A stretch of DNA of 64,000 bases from Hoplostethus atlanticus (Eukaryota; Chordata; Actinopteri; Trachichthyiformes; Trachichthyidae), in NCBI GenBank assembly GCA_034670405.1, contig JAXDDX010000010.1, forward strand, positions 4,758,501-4,822,500, in the 5' to 3' direction. The notes under the pieces are model-generated. The model saw nothing but the letters and a program-made list of their open reading frames with translations. It did not search any database and was not told where the DNA came from. Below are positions 1 to 14,219 of this stretch, in pieces (the stretch's first letter is position 1; each line of letters starts with the position of its first letter). The position numbers were made by a program, and so were the translations under genes.

Positions 1-3000
1 ATATCCAGTTGCTAGCAATGTCTTCCTGTCTATCCCTGACAACATCAATATCACTTGCATCAGTTACTTTGACAGAAATCTTCAGTTGAAATTGATTTCA
101 CTTGCAGTTTGTTGCAAGAACAAGTACGGGTTCTGTACAATCCCTTGGGCATTTGTGGTAATGACATATCAACCCTATTAATGATCAATTCATTTGAATC
201 GCAGCTCTCTGGCTCTCTAGCTGATCAGCTGCCTTCATCTCTTCTATGGATAGTACAGTAACGTTAGCAGGGATTGAAGTTTCCCATCACTACGACAGAT
301 CCCCATCTTGGATTCCAGAGAGGCAGTAGACTATATGAGATCGGTGTAGATCTGCAAGGTGTTACGGCATAGTGAAGTTGTGAAGTTACATCACCTCACT
401 GATCTACAAATAATCAATTCACATCCAAAATACCAAACCTAACCCGCTTCATTTGCAGATTACTCAGACAGGCTAAATCTGCCTGCCTGCATTAATCTCC
501 AACAAACCTAATGATCGAGCCGATATCGAGCCTTGACCAAAATATATTCCCAGATTCATTTTTTCTCAAATATTTCCTGTGGGCCTTTATTTTGTGTAGT
601 TCTATGTGGTATTAGTTTTCATGGTAAGGTCAACCGTGATTGCAGGTATGGCTGTGTCCTCTCGTTCTGACTCCCAGTCGAATGCTTGGACTTTCCTCTG
701 TAAGAGATGGACGGTCAGGTATCAGGACAGTCTGAATGTAAATGGGAAATGGCAAACGGATAACTACAGGTAATGTAGTGTTTTCCACAAGCAACTGCTG
801 GCCAGACAGCCATTACTCCTCTCCAGCTGGCTACTCTACTTTAACAGTAATGTTTGTGTTTAATGCAGGATACTCTCCTGAATTTCAACACCGCAGTGAT
901 GTTAGGAGCCTTGTAGTCGTACATCAGACAGATCTATCTCCTCTCTTTGTTTTCAGGACAGACGAGCTTTGCTTCTGTTGTATCTCATCCAATCCCACAG
1001 AGCCTCTCATTGCATAAACAAAAGTGAAACATAATATTCTGCATCATGCTCCAAACCGCTCAGGTGTTTTGTGCTAGACAGAAACGTGACACTTTTCTAG
1101 TTGTAAGGGATGTGAAAAATGAAGGTGAACGTGAGTGCAGTTAATCAATCGATAACCCATGGCAGGCCGAGGTAGATTGAAATGAAATTGTCTGCCCAAC
1201 ATGCAGACAGTCAACTTTTTGATTAGTTGTTACATCCTGTGTCCCAGTTCAGTGGTAAATATCTGTATCTCCACTCCTCTGAGATAGAGGGGTTCATCTA
1301 GCTAACACCTATTGTAGTTACTTCTTATATACCACCACTCATAATTAAACTGTAAGGTCAACCACACAGTGGTTAAGGTAAACATTGTGCATGGCATTGT
1401 GAATGTAATCAAACTGTCAGAATGCATGAAAAGAGATTGAAAACAGTGGCAATGGATGTTTATTGTTTGAGAAATTATTTTCTATTTATATTGAAGTCAA
1501 CATCACTTTTGTAGGGTAATAATGATAGGAGGGTAACTGTCCAACAACAAACATGCTTTTGTATCATATCATAATAAGAAAGGTAAAAATGTCTCAAAAC
1601 CATTAGAAAGCTTTTATGAGTGACTGATTGATTTCATTTGTCTGTCTGAAAACTGATCATGCTATAAACTAGCCCTCGTGTAAACTATCCCTCTTCCTGC
1701 GTATGATCACAAAATGATTTAACTATATATAAATATATATAAATATATATATAAATTATTATTGTTGTTGTTTCTACTGTACAACCGATGGAATCCAATC
1801 CCAAGTCGGCCTTAACAGCTGCTAACTCCACCTTCTTAAAATAATACACACTGATTAAGATTTTAGACTCCTTTTGGCATCTGTATTGCGGTCAACGAGA
1901 GGCACACAGACAAATAAACCATCTGAGTTGGTGAACAGTAAGGCCTTTATCTAAGCTCCTCTCAACATCATGCTGCATCTCGTCACGTCTCACGTTCTGA
2001 TATTAGCAAAGCTACCTGGCTGACTATTAGGTGACCTGTCTAGCGAGGAGCTTCATGGCATCAGGACATCAGGGCCGTGGTGTAATGCCTTTTGATTGGT
2101 CATATGATGAATTTTGTCTTTGCCCATATGTGATTAGAATTGTCGTTTTGCTTGTGTGCGTTGTTGTACGTGTCCTCACTTGCACCGTTTATATTTCTCA
2201 AGACGCTGCTTTCTGGGTCAGGTTTTTATTTTTAGCGGGTAAAACAAAGAATAGATAAATAAATGAAACATAATTGGTTAGTTTCTGACAACGATGAGAT
2301 GAAGTGATAACTAAGGTGTTGGGAATTTAACTCCACTATGGTATCTTTATTACCATAGAGTTTGGTAGGATGTCTGCATGTGTGTTTTGCGCTGAGGTTG
2401 TTTAATGAGAGGGCTGTGAGCTGCAGTGGTGGGATGGGGACACAGTGTGCAGCCCTCTGAACCATTGTTCTCATGCTTATTCATCTACAAAGTGGATGAA
2501 GATGAACAAATCTGAAATCTCCGATTAGAGTCACGAGCCAATACCTTCCTGAAGGCGCCAGGGAGCAGGGTTTGTTTTGTGGGCAGGGTGCTTTGTTGGT
2601 GTCCCTTCCCCCCCTGGGGGCTTCGGTTTGCGAGAGCCATTGTGTTCTTAATACCACACATCCTCCGCATGGTTAACCTGTTATACATTAGCCAAGTTTA
2701 GGAATTTATCTAATAAACCGCACGCCGAAACCTCAGTTTGCTAACGTGAGGAAGATGGTAGGAAATATCTGTGATGCATGAACCAGTATGCACACTGACA
2801 GGGAGCATGGAACATGGTGGCTGAGTCCCATGTGACCGGCCTGGTCTGTTCTTAATTAAGATGAATTATGGTATTATAAAAGGACCGTCTCCTGTTTGAG
2901 GTTCTGAAAGGAACAACTTCGGTATCGTATTTCTCCAGCGCAGGGTCATACGTGAAGTCATGCTGTAACCAGTCACATTTTCCTTTAGGCAGGGGGAGAA

Positions 3001-3419
3001 AAAAAATGTTGATCTATTAAAATTCCACACATTCATCTGTAAATATGATGATTCTAAAAAAAGCCTGAATTTTGAATGTCAATTGGTCATTTTAATAACC
3101 TGCTTATGAGTGTTGCATCTTCACATCCTTCACTTAGCAGCAGTCTGCTGCAGAGGAGCATAGTAATGCACCCGGTATGAAAAAGCATAAATAACACAAT
3201 AAAAGCATTACTTCTGGTCTGTGAGTGCAGTGCCAACCTCTTTCAGTATGTTTTACCCTGATGGGTATTAGCCCTCGACCCTCTGCTGCAGTAAAAAAAA
3301 GGCTCCCGAACTGCTCCTCCAAATGCAGTTACACAACATCAACATGAATATACATTATTCCAGTTGCTTTCTTTCATCGTCTTCTTCTTTTTCTTTTTTT
3401 AATGTCTTGTTCCTGTTCA
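1..3419. other. Non-coding DNA, left part of presumed taf4 intron
   Basis: AT-rich DNA with no recognised exon or repeat apart from a TA-rich tract at 1724-1755. Open frames here are short and resemble no protein I know. Confidence 0.5.
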
Positions 3420-4060
3420 ATTAGAGGGGCATAATGAAGTGAAGTCACAGCCCACCCCTCCTCCAGAGTGATTGCAGAGGGGGCGGAGGAGGAATCTTAA
3501 CTTATTTTCACTTCGTTTTCACCTCCTCACATTTCTTCATTTCACATGGGCTGGAAGCGCCGGCGGCGTTCTCTTTCCCTTCTCCAGAGCAAAGTGAATG
3601 TGACTTTTCTAAGGGGGTCACAGGATGCCTGGAGGCCTGTGGGTGTTACTGGACTGTTGCCTGCTCTTAGCTTCACTGAGGGGCTTGTCATAGATTTCAT
3701 CTCCACAGAAATGAGCCGGGGGGCCCTGGCCAGGAGCACAGGCAGCCAACGTTATGAAGGGCCCACGCTGATTATTTCCCTCTGACATCGCATCCTGAGC
3801 TTTCCGCATTAATCCCAGACAAAGGCAGCCCTTCAGTGCTGTGCCAGAGCTCAAATTAGGAGCCAGATAATGGCCTTGTTGAGATCCTGCTCCGTTAGCT
3901 GAGCAGCAGAGCTCCTGTTGAAATCCTCCCCTCCGATATTCCCTCCCTCCCGTGCCTCCTCTTCCTCTTCCAACCACCTTTCCACCGTGTTCGGACCATG
4001 ACGGAATGCAGGTGACACAATTTTGTTATAGGCCCCCCCCACCCACCAAAACACCACCTT
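3420..4060. promoter_or_regulatory. Candidate conserved non-coding block A
   Basis: A segment of balanced composition without simple repeats, with phrases such as CATTAATCCCAGACAAAGG and AGGAGCCAGATAATGGCC that look like constrained vertebrate enhancer DNA. This is judged by texture only. Confidence 0.25.
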
Positions 4061-7000
4061 TAATTTGATGGTGGCTCGGCCGGGGCTTGGGCCTACGCCT
4101 GGACGTGGATTGCCACAGGCTGTGAAACTGATAGCCAGTCAAGACTGGAGTGTCTGTCTCCAGTCTGATCTGGTCTGTAGGAGGGAACAAAGGGGGCCTT
4201 ACAGGCCTCCTCAGGGTGGATTAGTTCCAAGGAGCCAATGGCTGCTGGCTGGCTGACTTGCTGGAGGAGGGCCTACTGTGGCCCCAGCGGTGGGTCACAG
4301 CACAGGCAGGGGCCTCACAGGCGCACACTGCTAACCCCCCCTCCTAACCAACCCTGCAACCCTCCATCGCATCACCACCCCCACCCCACACCCTCCAAAC
4401 ATACCCTGCTCTCAGCACACATGGGCTTTTGAAGTGCAGTACAAAAAGCCGTGGGGTGGGCTGCCTTACGAAGAGCGGTGGGGGAATGAAGAGATGAGGA
4501 AGGGCAGCTGAAGGTGAACGGGACCAAGGCCCAAATGACCTTTGCCCTCCACATATCAGCTTGTACAGCAGGTGCAGGAAGGATTTGGTTGCTACTGCTG
4601 TAATGATTCAACCGTATCAAGTTAATATTGAGTTCTCATTCTCTAAATCTGGTTTTTGCGTTAGGCAACGAAAAGGCATACACCTCTGGGAAATGTTGAC
4701 AAAAAGTGCGGACCTTCATCACTGCTGGAGGCTCATTTTTCTTTGTGCTTTATACTTTTGATGTACTTTGCACATCAACTGTTACTAACTACGCCAGTGC
4801 TGCTATACTGGAGCAATACTAGTGGTTAGAGCATAGACCACACTGTATACCATGTTGAATCATGCATGGGTTCAAATCCCAGTTCACGACAGGCATCATT
4901 TTCTTCAGTTGTGCGTTCCACTGCAGCACGGTTTCCATTCGTATACTGTATTTTGTGTAGATGGGTTTTACTTTATTGTATGAGGGGAGTCAGGAGCAAG
5001 TCACACCATCAAACGCAGCTTTTTTCACATGATGATTATATTATGACACCCTCTCTACTCTCTACTGTCACACATTTAAAATTATTTGAACACTTTAGTG
5101 TTTCATTTCCCCCGTCATTGATTTGTCTGTGTTACAACGTCCCTCCCTTTTCTAGTGCAAATCACATGTTTTGGTATCGCCGGGTTGAGAGAGACAGATA
5201 GAGAGTCTTATTTAAGGTTAGCGTTTAAGGTTGTGCGATGTAAAATGTGCCTTGGTGCACCGTGATGGAGCGTCCTGCAGTGTTAAACATGCTCAGAGCT
5301 CTGAAACATCCTTGACACATTTACGAGCTCAGAGTTATCATCCAGGCACTTAGGCCATTTATCACATCAAAGGAAGAGCCTTGTTTGTTGACGTAAAAAC
5401 AACAATAGCAGCTAAATTGCCCCGGTTTGTACAGCCACACTGCCTTTCTGCTATCTGTCTCGACCAGGCGCAATGGTAGGGGAAAAAGGTAGGCGAGCGA
5501 TTTAATAGTGAGCGCAGTCTATTTTTCCATTTGAATTCATTTCACCTTCTTACTTTGAGGCTGTAGATCAGAAAGAAGGAGTGAGGCAATAGAGTAGAGG
5601 CATGGGGAGAGAGGGGGAAAAGCACAAGGAAAACTGATGCCCTTTCCTCCAGCTAAATTAACAGGAATCACGTGGAAAACAATCTGAGGCTCCAATGAAA
5701 GGGGGGGGGAACCATTAAAATTAGCCTCGAGCTATGGACTGCACCCAATATCACTAAAGCTGCACTCACTACAGATGTGGAGGCTGGCTTACAGGCAAAC
5801 TATGCTCTGTTCTATAGCTACAATTAAAATCAACCTCACTGCCAAAAAAATAGGAGGGGAGAAGAGGGGGTAGAAAGGCAGACATGGAACATCAAAGACA
5901 GATTGAAATGTGTAGTCAGTAATAAGAGTGGTCTCCAAGCCCCGAGGTTCTCCCCGGTCCCCTTATTAATGAGAAATTTTGACCTCTGGTTTGTAAGTTA
6001 AACTTGTAATCTTGGTTAATGAAGTAAATCAATCCCAACTCGGGAGTGTTCAGTGTCTCTCCCTTTGCCTTCTCCCCGCCAACCTCCCCTCTGTCCTCCT
6101 CGCTCTGTGCTTTTCTTCTTCTCCTCCTCCTCCTGCATCCCTCCCAATGCGCCGCCCGGGAGTAAAAAGGGCCAGGTCTTCAACCAGACAAACAGGAAGC
6201 TCGCAGAGCGCAGGGGTTCCGGAGCCGGAGGGCGGCGTAGGGACTCGGGAGGACGAGGACCCGACCAGGCTGTTTGGTTAAGGAGACAGGCCAACTGCAT
6301 GGCATCGCTCCTTCTTCCCCTCTTTCTCCTCTCCTTCCTCCTTTCTCCCCTCGCTGCCCATGAGTCCAGTGGGAATACTATGTGGTTAGAAAGGCAGAGG
6401 GGACAGTATTGTACAAACTACTCACTCCCTCCTCCTCCACATCCTCCCTCCTCTACCACGTCCTCTTCCTCCCTCTTCTCTCCTTCCTCCTTTCCATGCC
6501 CGGACCAAATGCCCATTTGGAATTTTCACAGTGGCCAAAGACCACCAAGTCTCCCTCCTTGCAGCTATCTTCAACGCTCTGGGGAGCTCCACTTTTACTC
6601 TTTACCATATGGAGGTTTCTGTTTGATCTGGCGTTGACCCCCGATTAGCTGTTGTTGTTTTTTTAAATCTCACAGCTAAAGTAATAAGGGTCGGGATCTG
6701 AACAGGAGCCCGATGACTTATGTATGAAGCATGTGGATTCCTGTGTGGGTTCTCCCTCTCTACATGCTACATAGATATGATTAGAGAGGGCACCGAGAGG
6801 CTGCTATTGGTTGTGTAATGTCAAGAAGACTGTAATATTAGTTTGACTTTACATCTCAAGGCAATTCGGCAGATCCAGTGAGGACACAAAGCAGACGGAG
6901 TTGAGTCTTTGGAATGGTTACAGGGGCCACGGGGTCTGAGAGCTTTGCCAACTTTCCCCTGCTCTGCACAGTGCAGGATGGTGCCACACTAGGGACTGTG

Positions 7001-8239
7001 GGTTAAAACACTGAAAATGCAGCCACGGCATTAACATCAACATTAAAGTGTATATATATATATTTATATATATTTATAGATACTTATTTATATTCCTGAA
7101 TATATATGTATTTTTTCATGTAGACAGTATATAGAACATTAGCGCCTTGCTGACTTTTGGACCTATTTGGTTGTATGAAGTATGAAATGTCAGTATTGAA
7201 ATGTCAGTCCAAGGCCTTGAACAAAATATGGCACATTCAAAATGTCTTATTTCAACCTGAAATAATTTTAAATGAAAAAAGTTAACTTCAACAATCGTGG
7301 ATATTTAAATGACATATTAAATTAATTTGTCTGATGATACAAGAACTGACAGACTGTGACAACTGATGTTTTGGGATACATACGTATATATGTTTTGAGA
7401 TTGTGAAAGGTGGACTTATATTTGTACTGTTTGTACACACTAAAAAATGCTGGGTCAATGTAGCACCTGCCCAGAACAGACGGATTGTGTACTGTATCTG
7501 TGGACCAACAAATACAATAATTTAAATGAGCAAACTACACAAACAATACAAATCAATACAATTTAAAATGTGTTACCAAATGTTTTGCAGTTACTTTTAT
7601 CAATAGTTGTTGATAGAATTGCTATAATAATGAGATCGTCTGACACAGCAAGCTTCACTTGATGTATCAGTTTGGTAAAGAAGCAGTACCTTTGTACAAG
7701 CAGGATATTAAAACTTAGAAATAAGATCAAATTATCATTTAATGTCAACATAAAAAGTATAACACTCATAGTAAGTAAGTAAGAATAACTTTTCCAATGA
7801 GGATACATGGCAGCCTTCAAGACAGGTGCTGAAGTCAAGTATTTCTGATTCAGTATCATAATTCCTGTTATTTTCATGTGATGTTCTTTAGCCTCACACA
7901 ACCCAACCCAAGAGGAGAACTGACCCAACATGTAAACACTGGATTGGGGGAATAGACTGATACATTTCAGCTTGTGTCTTTAAGAGAACCTCTGCATGGC
8001 GTATTTGTTCCATTATTTCTGTCTGGTTAACTAGTCGGCTCATGTGTGTGTGGCTTGGACAAGTGATACTCCGCTGTAAACCACAAGGCAATCGAGGCGT
8101 GAAGAGATTAAATTACTTTACTCTGTTTTTCTGACATGTTTGTATCGTGCTCTTCGCACACCAATGCAATATGTATTGAACAAAGGAGCTGAGGAGATAG
8201 CAGCCATGCATAGTCTGTTGACTATATGGTAACTGTCAG
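4061..8239. other. Non-coding DNA with pyrimidine-rich segment
   Basis: Holds the SINE head at 4812-4890, a strongly CT-rich strand at 6050-6530 (whose long open frames are compositional artefacts), and a TA tract at 7050-7085. No exon is recognised. Confidence 0.5.
4812..4890 (+). repeat. tRNA-derived SINE head
   Basis: TAGTGGTTAGAGCATAGACC (A-box region) and GGGTTCAAATCCCAG (B box, 4869-4883) occur at tRNA spacing. There is no matching acceptor stem, so this is a SINE head rather than a functional tRNA gene. Confidence 0.65.
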
Positions 8240-8480
8240 GATAGCTCAACATCAGCGCTTTTAATCCCCGCATTCATGGAAATGGGCTGCGGAGGCCTCC
8301 GAAATCAGCAAAGGGTTAAATGCTCGTGAATCATACTGAGATAAGATGTGCAATTGCATGCTTGTTGTGGACACATGCGTATTGTGGACATAACATTAAC
8401 GCTGATTAATTAGATTATGGGTCGCTGAATATTAGCACCGCGGGCTTTATTCAATCAAACAAGGTTTCCAAGACAAGTCA
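8240..8480. promoter_or_regulatory. Candidate conserved non-coding block B
   Basis: Contains GCTGATTAATTAGATTATGG with a TAATTA homeodomain core at 8406-8411, followed by CCGCGGGCTTTATTCAATC, a caudal-like TTTAT core. No repeats occur inside. The assignment is by texture only. Confidence 0.25.
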
Positions 8481-11400
8481 AGAACAGCTTCATCCTTTCA
8501 TGGTAAGACTTCACGGCTGAGATGATCCCTTCTTATCCAATCTGGTGTTACACTGCGCTGCAGAGGGATTTTAAACATGATTCGGGGTCCATTTGTTGGG
8601 ACCTAAGGGTGCTAGAGAGGTGAGAGGAACCACTCAGACAGTAGGCTGTATTTCTTCCTTTTCCGTGATGATCTTGAGGCGTGTTGATGCCATCTAATCA
8701 TTGGTTCTGACCTGATGAGCACTTAGGAAATCCTTATTGTTTAGCACTTTATCACAGGCTCGGTGTTTGGGAACAGTGTCGTGATACTGACACAAGGAGA
8801 CAGAACAGATATAATGAAAAACTCTTTGAGAAATTACTTTAGCCGTGCCTCTTGCTGATGGCAGTAGTTATATAAGTTCTTCTGTAGGCTGTCACTGTAA
8901 ATTGAGGTAATTGGCTGGTGTAGTTTGTGATAGTGCGTGGCCGTAGGGCCCCCTGCTCATCTCCTGTGGCTTCTGCGTGAGGCTCACTGCTCTGGGACCC
9001 CGGCCTGACTCTTTTACTTCTTTACAACCTTGCTGACCTGCTCTTTCCAATTCTCTCTCTTTTCTGTCTTTTTCTCTCTGTCTGTCTTTAACTTTCCTTC
9101 TCTCACTTTATCTCTGTCATACACACACACACAATCCGCTCACCCCCACATAGGTCATTCAGGTTAAGGTTGCAAGTGAGTCACACTTCCTAAGGTTTCT
9201 AAGAAATAAGACCACAATAAAAAATAAAAAAAATCTCACAGTGATAGAGAGGAGAGAGGAATCCTATGCCTTCAGGCTGGGAAAATATCAGTCAGAGGCA
9301 GGACCAAAAAAAACAAGACTACACCACCTCTTTTCCCATTGTCATTGGACTGTAGATGTTTGATGTCTGTGAGGCATCAGCGTGTATGTATAGTATTTAG
9401 CTAGTGAACCTGTGATGGTGGAGCAAAGCGATCCGTATAAACCTCATCCCTCAAGAGTGAAAGCAATATTTACGTATACCTCACCCTAAAAGAGAGAAAT
9501 GGAAACATTTACATGGTGAAAATAGACAATTTCACGTCCGTGGATCTAAAATGAGCTCATGACAAGGGCTGAACATTTGACAACTAGCCAAATGATAAAT
9601 GTAGTCTCATACCCTTGAACCCAGGCTTATGGAAACATATGACACCTCTACTATGTGTGGACCTTCTAGAGACAGGCCTGCAGGGTCCCATGCTTATGGA
9701 GTTGCTACAAGGACACTCACTGTTAGCTCTTCAATAAGAGCAGAACAAGATGGATTCTGTCACTGTTGTTCAACGAGCTATTGTGAAGCTAAGAGAACCA
9801 TTGTAAAATAATGTAAAATAGTGGTAAATCCCCTCAACAGTGTGTGGTTTGCCACATAGGTCTATACAATGAGTGACAGAAATTGTACTGGTACTCCAAG
9901 TTAAAACAAACAGTGTTGATTTCTTTGCAAAGTTTGACTCGATCTATCTGAGAGCACCACGCCGGTGACTGCCCTCCCAGAAGGCCTCTTTGTGTTGATG
10001 CTGCAGAAGATGGCTTAATGTCGCAGTCATTTGTCAGACAGTGTAAAATTCTGGATGGCCTTGTGGTCCACGTAGCGGTTCACTGTTTCAACCTTGGGCT
10101 CCGACTACAAAGCCTGGTAGGCCTGTCCACTGCAGACAGCCCTTAGCTTAGCCTGTATGCTGAAATATCATTCCCTGGCTAAAACCATGCAACAGCTCTT
10201 CCCATGCTGGAAAAAACCCATCAAGTTATTGCATCAAGCCTCGTTATTAGCAAAACCTTTTAAATGTAATTGATACTTTCATTTCATAAATTCATAAATA
10301 GATTTTACACTTAAGTATGTACATAAATGTGTGCATTAATACTGTATAATAATAGTTTAGATAAGAAAATCCTATATATCCATATTCATGGCAAAGTAGT
10401 GATCCTCCTCGTTTCTGCCTTTAAAACTTTGCCCTGAAATAATGGTTAAATATACAGTTTTGACAACAAAGTTGAGCCCCAGGCACTTAAAAGATACCCA
10501 TCTTAAAGAAATTAATTACCTCCCTTGTTAATCTTGATATAATTAAATTTCTGAAGAATGAAATTTGCTGCTGTATTTTTATTTTTTAATTTTTCCCCTC
10601 TGCCTCAGTGCTATGGAGACGGGCCGATAATGGCTGGCTCTCTAGCTTGCCTGCTGGCCAGGGACGTGGGGACAGCCTAACATCCTGTGCTGCAGCGCAC
10701 TGTGCAAGCCCACTCTCCTCAGCCTACGCTTCCACTCTTAGGGATAGACAAAGAAAGCGCCTCAATCACCGCTTGCCTGTGTTGTGCTATCCTGGAGGAG
10801 CTGGGAGCTCTGGGCCTTAAAAACTCCTAGCATGTTAAAATGTTGTTGAAAGTGACGGTTTGAGAGAGCAGGTGCTGCTAATGAAGTTGTCCACACGAAG
10901 CCTCTGAAGCTTGTGTGTTGGGGCCCCGGAGAGCCCGGAGAGTTCTCCTTCCTATGGCTCGCTTCAGAAACTCCCATGTCTTTGTGTGACTTGCCGTTGT
11001 TATTTATAGGACCTCCTACGACGCTGTTAGAATTAGCCCTGATTGGTTTGTGCAGCACAGCACCGTGGCATTACCAGGGAGCAGCGAGTTTTCTTGTCGC
11101 TATTTATTAAAGTTTGTTTTCCTTTGACTGTATAATTTTTTTTTTGTCAGCTCCATTGTCAGCTGTAAAGGTTGGTGCCTGGGGAAAGAAACGAGGAAAA
11201 GCTGGGAAAGATCTTTCATTAGGGGCTGGCAGGGGGGCAGAAGAATGCCGAGGAGGGCAGAGGAGAGGTGGGAATATGTATGGAGTAGGCAAAATACTAG
11301 AACTAGATGGCAGAAATGCCAACATCAACATCGGCTTGAGTTTTACAGGATCTGATTCAGGACTTTTCATCGTGGAGGCATACAGTATGCATCCTGTAAA

Positions 11401-13204
11401 TAACGATCTAGACAGTACTAAATAATGGAGCTCTTTACATTCTTCTCATCAGTTCCACTGTATGTACCGTAGTGCAGAATCACAGCTTACCTCGGTTTCC
11501 ATTTTGCACTTTGACACACATAAAGGTTGTGTCTCTTTACTGATATCCTGGCTGGCGTTTATATGTGGAAGATTCACTGCAAGTGCTCTCCTTGTATTTC
11601 TGTATTGTACATCTACAACTACATCCACCATACATCCTTAGTTACTGTTAGGGGTGCTGATATCAGCTTTTATTGATAGAAAACACAATAAATGATGGGG
11701 TCAAATGTGTTTACATATTGGTTTTGCGTTAAAGTAACATGATATTTTCATTTAAAGAAAGTTCCGTTTTGCTGCTCTCTGTTGCTGATTGATAAAAACA
11801 CAATAGTGATTAGACCTATCGCCAGTTGGTGAAAGCAGTTGCTGTTTTAAACGCTCCTTGTCGGGTATCAGTTTCCCGGTGTTGTATCAAAATTTGTTTC
11901 TCTGAAAAAACGTGTTTCCCCTGGTGTTGTGTTAGCCTCGATTTCACGCCAGTGAAGAAAAAAATAATATTTTTGCGGATCATTTTCCTATTTTCTGGAG
12001 TAAACCACCGAAAGTAACCTAGTGGCCTCACAATAAATGGAGATCATGCCTGTTTGTGATCGTATCGTCTTAAACCATACACAAATTGATTCTGCATGGA
12101 AACTGTCAAGCTATACATTAGTCTACCTGTCATTACACATTATAACACATTTCAAGATTCAAGACGTTCCCTCACGATCGTTTCCTTAGACGATACAAAT
12201 TTTGGCACAACACCTTGAAAAATCCTCTGGCACACAGGAAGTGATGTGTTTTATGTTATCCGAAGCTGCAACTGCAGTTTGCTTTGAATAAATAGAAGAA
12301 GAACTGGGTAGTTAGCATGAGCAGCGATAGCCACCATGACTGAACAGACAAAGAAAAGAGCGCCACCTACAGAAACTCAAACTCCTATCAACAGAAAATG
12401 TAAGGAAAAAGAAGTGACTGTACTGGACACACTGTTTGATTGACAGGTGGGAAGTGCGGGGCAGAAACATCACAGCAATGAGATGTTGGTCGGTGTTCAG
12501 TGTGATGTACACTGAGTATGCTGGTTAATCTTCACAGCAACACATATCATAGTATGATGGTGGATGTACAACAATATGAATGTTATCACTTTAAACGTTG
12601 TATTGTTCATCACCCTGTGGACCTGGGATGCTTGTGCATGCGGGTGCACATGCAGGGAAAATATGATACACAGCTTTTGATAAAACTTGTTTTGCCTTTT
12701 GCTCACCAGCACCAAATACATCAAATGTGTTTAGGCAACTATGTCACCCGTGTAAACCGAGGTTACTTGGTTCATTCAGAGAGTTAGGTTGAAAGCAGGT
12801 CTTGCCATGCAAACTAAACAAACACAGAATTTCTATATTTTATTTTCTTAGATTTCAGTCACATACAAGCATGGGTAAGGGTGACTTTTCATTATGAAGG
12901 GCCCTGTGGACCCTTAATATATATATATATATACCATATATATATATACCATATTGTTTGCAGATGGAGGTGCTTCAGGAAGAGTGTAATTGAATTTATG
13001 CACTGAGATGCCAGAGTAGCACCTGTCTGGCACATAGGAAGCGATGCTCACTGGATGGCTGTTTACTGAAGAGTGTCTGATGTCTCCTCAGCAGAAGGAT
13101 GCAATGGGGCACCAGTGAATGAACAGTAACAGGCAGGTGGGAGGGCGTAGACCTGTTTAGTATTAGACAAACCTAATATACTTGACTTGCCTGTCACACA
13201 ATGT
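8481..13204. other. Non-coding DNA of the presumed taf4 intron
   Basis: No exon is recognised. It includes a CT/CA-rich stretch at 9050-9135 and a TA palindrome at 12916-12951. The remaining sequence is unremarkable. Confidence 0.45.
12916..12951 (+). repeat. TA-rich palindromic tract
   Basis: Two (AT)n blocks separated by ACC and together self-complementary for most of their length. Confidence 0.9.
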
Positions 13205-13870
13205 TTGGATACAGCCGCCCTGACCGACCTGCCGACCAAATACTGAAGCAACTGACTAATCTGTTGTTGGTTAGTCAATAGTTTTGTCAATAAGGAAATT
13301 CAAACAACTGTCTATTCAATTTATGTTAGTAATGTCATCACATGAATAGATTTTTATAATTCCATTAATGATTTTGCAGTATAGCTTGTTCACTATGCAT
13401 CCAGCTAACCAGTCCATTGGGTAGATGAGGTTCTAATGTAAAGTCTGACTGCTTTAGAATATGAAATAGTTGAAATCTACATTACAAGCAAACAATAGTA
13501 GGGAGTGTAGGGGTCAAAGAGCCACAGCTCCCAGACAACAGATGTAACAAATAGTCCAGTCCCTAGAACGATCACGTATGATAGAAAAGTGTTTGTTCTA
13601 GCGGCAACTGGCATTCATTTATTGTGTGTTTATCAAAATGTGCAACTACTGTACAAACCCAGGCAGCAGATGAAGACTTAATTTTGTCCCCATAAAATGT
13701 GAATTGCAAATGTATATTTGTTTTAATGAGCCGTGGGAACTCGGTGTTTTGCTCTCTGGCAACACAGGATTGAGGTTAAATTCATATCAACTGACTAGTA
13801 TGTTTTATTTTTGACTAGTATATCAGCCAGTGGTAAATGCACTAGTCGGTTAATCATCCCCACACCTAAG
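13205..13870. mobile_element. Decayed hAT-like element or cluster
   Basis: Both ends carry the GACTAGT/GACTAAT-type motifs of a common fish hAT repeat. ACTGACTAATCTG and TTGGTTAGTCAAT lie near 13250-13280, and CACTAGTCGGTTAATC and CCCCACACCTAA near 13840-13868. The interior is interrupted by the repeat copy at 13480-13600. Boundaries are approximate. Confidence 0.35.
13480..13600 (+). repeat. Partial copy of the AGTGCAAGGGTCAAA repeat
   Basis: The stretch ATTACAAGCAAACAATAGTAG then GGAGTGTAGGGGTCAAAGAG matches the downstream half of the copy at 28327-28420, including a distal ATGATAGAAAAG resembling ATGACAGAGAAG. The GCGACTTACA head is missing, so this is a truncated copy. Confidence 0.5.
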
Positions 13871-14219
13871 ACTACTGCCGTTAACTACACCCATTATTCC
13901 TCTCTAAGCCTTTTACTACGAGCCCCAGAAGTGTCTTTCTCTGTAGCCTCCCACTGGGAGAGGTCCTGCTACGGCTTCCAATTACACCACAGCTACCCCT
14001 CTTAACCTGGACCGACCACCAGCCCCTTTACCCGCCAGTGATGGTCCATGTAAACAGCTCAAGTAACACAGCTCTTCTTCTGTCCTTCGCTGTAATGGCC
14101 GTTTTTTTTTGTGTTGCTTTATTTTAACATATATTATACATTGTTGTGATGAAATATCCTCTTTGTATCTTTCATCGTAAAACAAAAAAAAACAGAACGT
14201 CTAAAATTAGCTTCAGAAA

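Noticed and set aside
4812..4890. Possible functional tRNA gene
   Set aside because: A and B boxes are present, but the acceptor stem does not pair and there is no terminator-like T-run in place. A SINE head is more likely.
6053..6637. Open frame of 194 codons rich in Pro, Ser and Leu
   Set aside because: It lies on a CT-rich strand and two other frames are also open. There is no recognisable domain, and splice context is lacking.
11114..11425. Open frame with KKRGKAGKD considered as the missing TAF4 penultimate exon
   Set aside because: It lacks the conserved TAF4 residues expected before RKKRK. No phase-0 donor fits the exon at 25228.
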